10,337 bases of DNA from Rhizobiaceae bacterium (GTDB lineage Bacteria > Pseudomonadota > Alphaproteobacteria > Rhizobiales > Rhizobiaceae): contig JAEUMA010000134.1 in assembly GCA_016793565.1 (NCBI GenBank), forward strand, positions 1 to 10,337, written 5' to 3'. Below, piece by piece: positions 5,695-10,337 of the stretch (positions are counted from its first letter, which is position 1; the number at the start of each line of letters is the position of its first letter). The notes beneath the pieces are model-generated. The model did not search any database and was not told the origin of the DNA. It saw nothing but the letters and a program-made list of their open reading frames with translations. The position numbers were made by a program, and so were the translations under genes.

Positions 5695-6687
5695 GTGATC
5701 AGCGCGCTGCCGTTCGACGATTTTCGCAGCCTCATGCGGCGCCTGCCGCCGGCAGACGAGCGGGCAGGGGACGGCGTGCGCGCCCTGCTGGGCAGGCTCG
5801 ACAAGCCGGCGGGCTCGCTCGGGCGGCTGGAGGACATCGCCGCCTGGCTCGCCACGTGGAGCGGCCGCGTGCCGCCTTCGGTCAACCGACCGCTGATGGC
5901 GGTCTTTGCGGGCACGCACGGCGTGCTCGCGCGCGGCGTTTCCGCGCACGGGCCGGACTGGACGGCGCGGCGCGTGGAACTGTGCGCCGCGGGCGGGGCT
6001 GCCATCAGCCAGCTCTGCCTCGCCAGCGACATAGGCCTGAAGGTCTTCGATCTCGCTCTCCATCTGCCGACCGCCGACATGACCGCCGAGGCGGCCCTCG
6101 ACGAGCGGGCCTGCATGGCGACGATGGCATTCGGCATGGAAGCGATCTCCGGCACCGACCTTCTCGCCATCGGCGATATCGGCGCGGGCAATTCCACCGT
6201 GGCGGCGGCGATCGCACTGGCGATGAACGGCGGCACCGCGGATGATTGGGTTTCAGTGCGGCAGCATGAAGGCGCGGCGATGCTGTCCCGCAGGCGCCAT
6301 GCCGTCGAGGATGCCGTGGCGCTGCACAGGCATCACCTCGGCGATCCGCTGGAAGCGCTGCGGCGTCTGGGCGGCCGCGAATTCGCCGCGATCGCCGGCG
6401 CGATCGTGGCGGCCCGCATGGAGAAGGTTCCGGTCATCCTGGACGGCCTTGCCGCGTTCGCCGCTGCGCAGGTGCTCCACGCGCTCGAACCGGAGGCGCT
6501 GCGGCATTGCCTGCTGGCGCAGCTTCCGGACACTCCCGGAGCGGCCGGCATCGCGGCGCGCCTCGGCCTGACACCACTGCTGGACCTCGCCGCATCCCAC
6601 GGCGAGGGCGTCTCGGCGGCCGTCGCGGTCGGCGTCGTGAAGTGCTCGGCCATGGCCGTCGCCGGCATGGCGGCCACCTTGCGATAG
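5695..6687 (+). CDS. cobT: CobT-family nicotinate-nucleotide--dimethylbenzimidazole phosphoribosyltransferase, divergent
   Basis: CobT (CobU in the Pseudomonas denitrificans naming) makes alpha-ribazole phosphate from dimethylbenzimidazole and nicotinate mononucleotide for the lower ligand of cobalamin. The 330 residues match the family: FDDFRSLMRRLP at the N terminus, DKPAGSLGRLED (36-47), VFAGTHGV (70-77), ERACMATMAFGMEA (137-150), GDIGAGNST (160-168), LGGREFAAIAGAIVAARMEKVPVILDG (225-251), and GEGVSAAVA (303-311) with Glu304 at the catalytic-base position. Several loops differ from typical rhizobial CobT (see findings), so activity or base preference may be changed. I start at GTG 5695, after GAGAGACG, because MISALPFDDF fits the family; ATG 5665 would add ten residues. 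No cobalamin riboswitch is visible upstream. It converges on the kinase gene. Confidence 0.87.
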   Translation: MISALPFDDFRSLMRRLPPADERAGDGVRALLGRLDKPAGSLGRLEDIAAWLATWSGRVPPSVNRPLMAVFAGTHGVLARGVSAHGPDWTARRVELCAAGGAAISQLCLASDIGLKVFDLALHLPTADMTAEAALDERACMATMAFGMEAISGTDLLAIGDIGAGNSTVAAAIALAMNGGTADDWVSVRQHEGAAMLSRRRHAVEDAVALHRHHLGDPLEALRRLGGREFAAIAGAIVAARMEKVPVILDGLAAFAAAQVLHALEPEALRHCLLAQLPDTPGAAGIAARLGLTPLLDLAASHGEGVSAAVAVGVVKCSAMAVAGMAATLR

Positions 6688-6706
6688 GCTGGCCATACGT
6701 CCGCCT

Positions 6707-8239
6707 TCAGCGGCGGCGCGCCGTCATCGGCGTGGCCACGGCCTTCATGGGCATGGCCGGCAGCACTTCCATCACCCGGGCGGCCGGGAAGATGGCGATC
6801 GCCTCGGTGCCTTCCCGCAGCTTGGAATGAAGCTCGAACTCGCCGCCATGCATGGCGATCAGGCCCTGCACGATCGGCAGCCCGAGGCCGGTGCCCTGCT
6901 CGGCGCTCTTGATGGCGATGGAGCCCTGCCCGAAGGCTGACAGCACCACCGGGATCTCGTCCGGAGGAATGCCCGGCCCGTTGTCGCGCACCGACACATA
7001 CTGGCCGCCGCCGGCGGTCCAGCCGACCCGCACCATGACCTCGCCGCCGGCCGGCGTGAACTTGATGGCGTTGGAGAGCAGATTGAGCGTGATCTGGCGC
7101 ACCGCGCGCTCGTCCGCGAACAGGCGGGGCAGCGTGGGCTCGAACTGTTGCGTGACCCTGATGTCCTTGTTGCGCGCCTTGAGCTCGACCAGATGGCAGC
7201 ACTCCTCGACGATGGCCGAAAGCCACACCGCTTCCTCGTGCAACTGGTAGCGGCCGGCCTCGATGCGCGACAGGTCGAGGATCTCGTTGATCAGGTCGAG
7301 CAGGTGCTGGCCGCTGTCATGGATGTCGCGCGCATATTCGCGATAGGTCTGGTTCTGGATCGGACCCAGCACTTCCTTGGCCATCACTTCCGAAAAGCCG
7401 AGAATGGCGTTGAGCGGCGTGCGCAGTTCGTGGCTCATCGAGGCTAGGAAGCGCGACTTGGCGAGATTGGCATCCTCGGCGCGGCGGCGCGCTTCGTCCG
7501 ACATCGCCTTGGCCGTCTCGAGCTCGGCGATCAGGGCATCCTTCTCGCTGCGGAAGAACAGGTACATCACCGCCGAGCTGTAAAGATTGCCGGCGACGTA
7601 GGAAAAGAACGGCAGCGAAACGACCAGCAGGCCGATCATGATGGCGTCGATCGGCTGCCAGTCGCGCACGCCGGCATACGCGTAGACCGCGACCGGAGCG
7701 AAGAAGGTGACCAAAAGCGCGCCCCGCAGCGACGACGCGATGATGGCGGTCGCGGCGATCGCGATCAGCAGCACCACCGCCTTCACCACCGAGAACTGGT
7801 CGACCGAACATTCGCCGCAGCCGAGCGAGGCGAAGTAGGCCCAGCCGAGCCCGCTGACGAAATGCGCGATCAGGAAAGTGCGCCTGGAGCGCACCGGATC
7901 GATCGAGGTGATGTCGGCGCGGTCGGTCTTGCGCGCGACGAAGGCGAGGCCGGCATAGCACGTCGCCGCGATCAGCGCCCAGATCAGGATCGAGGTACTC
8001 ATGCCGATGAAGGCGCCGGCCACCGCCACCACCGCCACCATCAGAGGGATGGCAGCTGCGCTGTGCACCATGGCGCTGGCATGGAGCTTCAAAAGCTCGC
8101 GGTCGAAGGCGGGATTGCCGACCTTCTGCGCAAGCCGGTCCCGCGTCTTGCGGACGGTGCGGGCCACGTCGCTGTTGCGATGCGCCTTGCGGCGGTCCAC
8201 AATGATCTTGTCCGCTGTGCTTGCTCTGTGCAAGGCCAT
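6707..8239 (-). CDS. Membrane sensor histidine kinase with six transmembrane helices
   Basis: A 510-residue inner-membrane histidine kinase. A basic cytoplasmic start (1-55) leads to about six hydrophobic helices (near 62-79, 83-101, 121-138, 150-170, 173-190, 199-219). A likely coiled coil (230-262) follows, then HisKA with MSHELRTPLNAILGFSEVM (268-286; phosphoacceptor His270) and a HATPase domain: N box NLLSNAIKFTP (386-396; Asn390), DNGPGIP (419-425), SAFGQGS (434-440) and GTGLGLPIV (449-457). No receiver, PAS or HAMP domain is seen. The HisKA wording resembles the PleC/DivJ/PdhS group of alphaproteobacteria, but that is only resemblance. A CGEC motif (141-144) falls in the loop between helices 3 and 4. 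ATG 8239 has a weak ribosome site, so the exact start is less certain. No response regulator gene lies beside it. Confidence 0.93.
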   Translation of the reverse strand: MALHRASTADKIIVDRRKAHRNSDVARTVRKTRDRLAQKVGNPAFDRELLKLHASAMVHSAAAIPLMVAVVAVAGAFIGMSTSILIWALIAATCYAGLAFVARKTDRADITSIDPVRSRRTFLIAHFVSGLGWAYFASLGCGECSVDQFSVVKAVVLLIAIAATAIIASSLRGALLVTFFAPVAVYAYAGVRDWQPIDAIMIGLLVVSLPFFSYVAGNLYSSAVMYLFFRSEKDALIAELETAKAMSDEARRRAEDANLAKSRFLASMSHELRTPLNAILGFSEVMAKEVLGPIQNQTYREYARDIHDSGQHLLDLINEILDLSRIEAGRYQLHEEAVWLSAIVEECCHLVELKARNKDIRVTQQFEPTLPRLFADERAVRQITLNLLSNAIKFTPAGGEVMVRVGWTAGGGQYVSVRDNGPGIPPDEIPVVLSAFGQGSIAIKSAEQGTGLGLPIVQGLIAMHGGEFELHSKLREGTEAIAIFPAARVMEVLPAMPMKAVATPMTARRR

Positions 8240-8314
8240 GTTTGGGTTCGGTATTTTCAGCCGCGGTTCGGGATCCTAACGCTAATCGCGAAGTGTTAAG
8301 AGACTGTTTGCCAT

Positions 8315-8968
8315 ATGGTCCGGATGGCGGCGTCGCGTCGAAAGAAAGCTGCTCGCGGCACGATCGGGAAGCTTGCCGACGTGGCCGTGGCGGTTGCCGT
8401 GCTGGCGCTGGTGGCGGTCATCGCGCTGCGCCTGGACCGCGTCGAAATGCGCGGGACGACCGGGCATCCCGTCGTCAACGACGGCGACAGCCTGACGCTT
8501 TCCGGACAGCGCATCAGGCTGCGCGGCATCGATGCTCCCGAGTACAGACAGATTTGCCGAAAGGACGGCGAGGCATATCCGTGCGGCAGGCAGGCGCGGA
8601 GCTTCCTTGCCGGACTGATCGGCGAGCGGCCGGTCGCCTGCCGGGGCTGGGAGCGCGACCGCTACGGGCGGCTGCTGGCGACGTGCGCGGTCGGCGGCGA
8701 AGATCTGGCGCTTCGCATGGTCGAGGCGGGCTGGGCGGTCTCCTATGGCGATTTCGCCGCCGCGGAGGCCGGCGCGAGACAGCAGCGCATCGGCCTGTGG
8801 GCGGGCGACTTCGACCGGCCCCGGGATTGGCGGCAGATGCATGGTGCGCTGGTCGAAGGCGAACACGACATGCTAGGTCGTATCGTCAATGCGTTGCGCA
8901 CGCTGCTGGGCTGGCCTTCGGCCGTCCCGGATCAGGAAGCGCCGGGAGAAATCGATGAAGCTGTTTGA
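8315..8968 (+). CDS. Membrane-anchored thermonuclease (SNase-like) family protein
   Basis: A 217-residue protein with a basic N terminus, one hydrophobic segment (about 21-39) that should act as a signal anchor, and an SNase-like OB-fold domain (about 50-170). Compared with staphylococcal nuclease, NDGDSL gives Asp58 for Asp21, RIRLRGIDAPE gives Arg68, Asp73 and Glu76 for Arg35, Asp40 and Glu43, and DRYGR gives Arg119 for Arg87, so the calcium-binding and catalytic set is intact. Cys81, Cys90, Cys109 and Cys124 could form disulfides outside the cytoplasm. Likely role: calcium-dependent cleavage of DNA or RNA in the periplasm (inference from family). ATG 8315 is used; a second ATG at 8324 is possible, and neither has a strong ribosome site. 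The gene overlaps the downstream transferase gene by 14 bases and probably heads an operon. Confidence 0.9.
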   Translation: MVRMAASRRKKAARGTIGKLADVAVAVAVLALVAVIALRLDRVEMRGTTGHPVVNDGDSLTLSGQRIRLRGIDAPEYRQICRKDGEAYPCGRQARSFLAGLIGERPVACRGWERDRYGRLLATCAVGGEDLALRMVEAGWAVSYGDFAAAEAGARQQRIGLWAGDFDRPRDWRQMHGALVEGEHDMLGRIVNALRTLLGWPSAVPDQEAPGEIDEAV

Positions 8969-9566
8969 CGGCGCCAGAGCCCCCAATCCGCGCCGCGTGC
9001 GCATATTCCTGGCCGAGAAGGGCATCACGGTTCCGCTGGTGCCGGTCGACATGGCCGCCTTCGGCCATCGCGGCGAGGAGGTCGCCAGCCGCAACCCGCT
9101 GCGACGGCTGCCCGTGCTAGAACTCGACGACGGCACCGTGCTGACGGAAAGCGTCGCCATCTGCCGCTACTTCGAGGAGATACACCCCGAGCCGCCCCTG
9201 TTCGGAACGGGAGCGGTCGGCAAGGCGAAGGTCGAGATGTGGCAGCGCCGCATGGAGCTGAATTTCCTGGCCTGCGTGGCCGCCGCGTTTCGGCACCTGC
9301 ATCCGGCGATGAAGGAGTGGGAGGTGCCGCAGGTCGCCGAATGGGGCGAGGCCAACAAACCCAAGGCGATCAGCTTCATGCGCCTGCTGGACGAGGAACT
9401 GGCCACTCGGGAGTTTGTCGCCGGCGATTCCTATTCGATCGCCGACATCACCGGACTGGTCGCTATGGACTTCACGAAGCCGGCGCGCATCGAAATGCCG
9501 GCCGAACTCATCCATCTCAGGCGCTGGTACGAGCAGGTCTCGGGCCGACTGAGCGCGAAGGCCTGA
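8955..9566 (+). CDS. Glutathione S-transferase family protein
   Basis: A 203-residue cytosolic-type glutathione transferase. The N-terminal thioredoxin-like domain (about 1-78) contains FDGARAPNPRRVRIFLAEKGI, the cis-proline in LPVLEL (Pro53) and the glutathione gamma-glutamyl site TESVAICRYFEE with Glu65-Ser66. The C-terminal all-helical domain (about 88-200) has the N-capping box SIAD (161-164) in GDSYSIADITGLVAMDF. The position often held by a catalytic Ser or Cys near the N terminus is Ala9 in APNPRRVR, so chemistry may rely on another residue. ATG 8955 follows GGGAG (8943-8947) and lies inside the end of the SNase gene, with the next gene starting one base after its stop. Substrate is unknown; detoxification or thiol transfer is the usual family role. 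Confidence 0.94.
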   Translation: MKLFDGARAPNPRRVRIFLAEKGITVPLVPVDMAAFGHRGEEVASRNPLRRLPVLELDDGTVLTESVAICRYFEEIHPEPPLFGTGAVGKAKVEMWQRRMELNFLACVAAAFRHLHPAMKEWEVPQVAEWGEANKPKAISFMRLLDEELATREFVAGDSYSIADITGLVAMDFTKPARIEMPAELIHLRRWYEQVSGRLSAKA

Positions 9567-9567
9567 T

Positions 9568-10212
9568 TTGGACGAGCCTCTCGCCGCGCTCGCCGCCCGC
9601 ATCCGGCACTGCCGCATCTGCGTGGAGGCGCCGCTCGGAAAGCCGCTGCCGCACGAACCGCGGCCGGTGGTGGTGCCGTCTTCCTCGGCGAAAATCCTGA
9701 TCGCCGGACAGGCGCCGGGCACCAAGGTTCACGCCAGCGGCCTGCCGTTCGACGATGCCTCGGGCGACCGCCTGCGCGACTGGCTGGGCGTGGGACGGGC
9801 GCAATTCTACGATCCGGCGCTGTTCGCCATCGCGCCGATGGGCTTCTGCTTTCCCGGCCAGGACATCCGCGGCAGCGACCTGCCGCCGCGACGCGAATGC
9901 GCGCCGGCCTGGCGCGGGGAATTGATGGCGGCGATGCCGCAGATCGAGCTCGTCCTGGCGATCGGCCTCTACGCACAGGCCTGGCACCTGCCGCGCAGCC
10001 GGCAGCGGCGCAGCCTGACCGACACCGTGGCCGACTGGCGCACCGTGATCGCATCCGGCGTCTCGCCAAAAGTGCTGCCCCTGCCGCATCCTTCGTGGCG
10101 CAACACGGCCTGGATTCGCCGACATCCCTGGTTTGAAACGGAATTGCTGGCTTTCCTGCGGGCAGAAGTGGCGCGGCTTTCCGAGGCGGATACGCGCAAA
10201 AACACCTCTTGA
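9568..10212 (+). CDS. Uracil-DNA glycosylase family protein (family 4/5-like, four cysteines)
   Basis: A 214-residue member of the uracil-DNA-glycosylase superfamily. Visible elements are GQAPGTKVHASGLPFDDASGDRLRDWLG (47-74, motif 1 region), LAIGLYAQAW (130-139) and LPLPHPSWRN (170-179, motif 2, His174). Cys15-x2-Cys18 and Cys94-x16-Cys111 match the four-cysteine [4Fe-4S] pattern of family 4 and 5 enzymes. In family 4 the first motif is GE(A/G)PG; here Gln48 replaces that Glu, so activity on uracil is not assured. The start is a TTG at 9568, one base after the upstream stop codon, with GAAGG at 9556-9560; no ATG is usable before residue 91. The rare start and tight spacing suggest low, coupled translation in the SNase-GST operon. 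Role in excision of damaged bases is family-based inference. Confidence 0.88.
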   Translation: MDEPLAALAARIRHCRICVEAPLGKPLPHEPRPVVVPSSSAKILIAGQAPGTKVHASGLPFDDASGDRLRDWLGVGRAQFYDPALFAIAPMGFCFPGQDIRGSDLPPRRECAPAWRGELMAAMPQIELVLAIGLYAQAWHLPRSRQRRSLTDTVADWRTVIASGVSPKVLPLPHPSWRNTAWIRRHPWFETELLAFLRAEVARLSEADTRKNTS

Positions 10213-10226
10213 ATAAGCGGTCCGGC

Positions 10227-10237
10227 AAGAATTTCTT
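10227..10237. promoter_or_regulatory. 11-bp palindrome in an AT-rich patch upstream of the Lrp/AsnC-type gene
   Basis: AAGAA-T-TTCTT is a perfect palindrome at 10227-10237, and CTTTC-TT-GAAAG follows immediately (10235-10246). The patch is notably AT-rich for this window and lies about 60 bases before the start codon. A promoter or autoregulatory Lrp-type site is plausible, not shown. Confidence 0.35.
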
Positions 10238-10295
10238 TCTTGAAAGACGATGATGGAGCCGCGATCATGGAAGCTGATTTCTTCCGGAGCCTCCC

Positions 10296-10337
10296 ATGGA
10301 TCGCCTCGACCGCAAAATTCTCCGCCTGCTGCAGGAA
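10296..10337 (+). CDS. Start of an Lrp/AsnC-family regulator gene, cut by window edge
   Basis: Only 14 codons are visible, MDRLDRKILRLLQE. This is the standard opening of Lrp/AsnC regulators, where LDxxDRKILxLLQ leads into the HTH_AsnC domain. ATG 10296 is preceded by GGAG (10285-10288) at good spacing. An overlapping ATG at 10267 is in another frame and lacks such support. Lrp/AsnC proteins bind DNA as multimers and respond to amino acids, usually controlling themselves and a neighbouring gene. The family call is likely but rests on a very short segment. Confidence 0.7.
   Translation, partial: MDRLDRKILRLLQE

Noticed and set aside
4125..6245. 706-codon open frame on the plus strand
   Set aside because: It crosses dusA, the protease, the DUF1289 gene and cobT in other frames and is rich in Arg, Gly and Ala, as expected of a shadow frame in high-GC DNA.
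6701..6716. Short stem CCGCC-N6-GGCGG at the convergent ends of cobT and the kinase gene
   Set aside because: Only 5 bp, no U tract on either strand, partly inside the kinase coding end, and likely by chance at this GC content.
8275..8300. Possible CtrA-type site (TTAA half sites) between the kinase and SNase genes
   Set aside because: TTAACA and TTAG-like halves are present, but the spacing does not fit TTAA-N7-TTAA or TTAACCAT, so I do not call it.

Overview
The window reads as chromosomal DNA of a GC-rich alphaproteobacterium, most likely of the Hyphomicrobiales (rhizobial type, Mesorhizobium/Phyllobacteriaceae-like). This rests on protein sequence feel (GcvT, S-formylglutathione hydrolase, DusA, DUF1289 protein, CobT, histidine kinase) and on dense packing with short intergenic gaps. 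I could not run a search, so the genus is inference. I see no rRNA, tRNA, insertion sequence, phage gene, CRISPR array or toxin-antitoxin pair.

Layout. 1-1474, minus strand: the first two thirds of gcvT, preceded by a tandem glycine riboswitch (about 751-937) and a candidate promoter. Upstream of these lies a small Cro/CI-type regulator gene with an exceptionally strong Shine-Dalgarno that argues for a GTG start. 1605-3492: the S-formylglutathione hydrolase gene (minus) diverges from a tetR-yciI pair (plus). A perfect 11-bp inverted repeat between them, next to a consensus -35 box, is probably the TetR operator. 3604-5568: dusA (plus) ends 2 bases from the end of a convergent pair (minus), in which a DUF1289 four-cysteine protein gene overlaps a membrane retropepsin-like protease gene by 8 bases. 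5695-6687: a cobT homologue (plus) with several altered active-site loops. 6707-8239: a six-helix membrane histidine kinase (minus). 8315-10212: a tight plus-strand run of a membrane-anchored SNase-like nuclease, a glutathione S-transferase and a uracil-DNA-glycosylase-family protein. The window ends with the first 14 codons of an Lrp/AsnC-type regulator.

How the genes fit together. GcvT with its riboswitch is glycine catabolism feeding one-carbon units to tetrahydrofolate. S-formylglutathione hydrolase removes formaldehyde through glutathione, and the adjacent cysteine-bearing TetR is a candidate sensor of reactive carbonyls (inference). The glutathione S-transferase adds another glutathione enzyme but sits in a separate operon. 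DusA, CobT and the kinase are housekeeping or regulatory functions with no obvious link to each other.

No clear new defence or mobile system is visible. The points most worth following are the divergent CobT, the tetR operator between two aldehyde-linked genes, the hairpin between the glycine aptamers and gcvT, and the DUF1289-protease pair.
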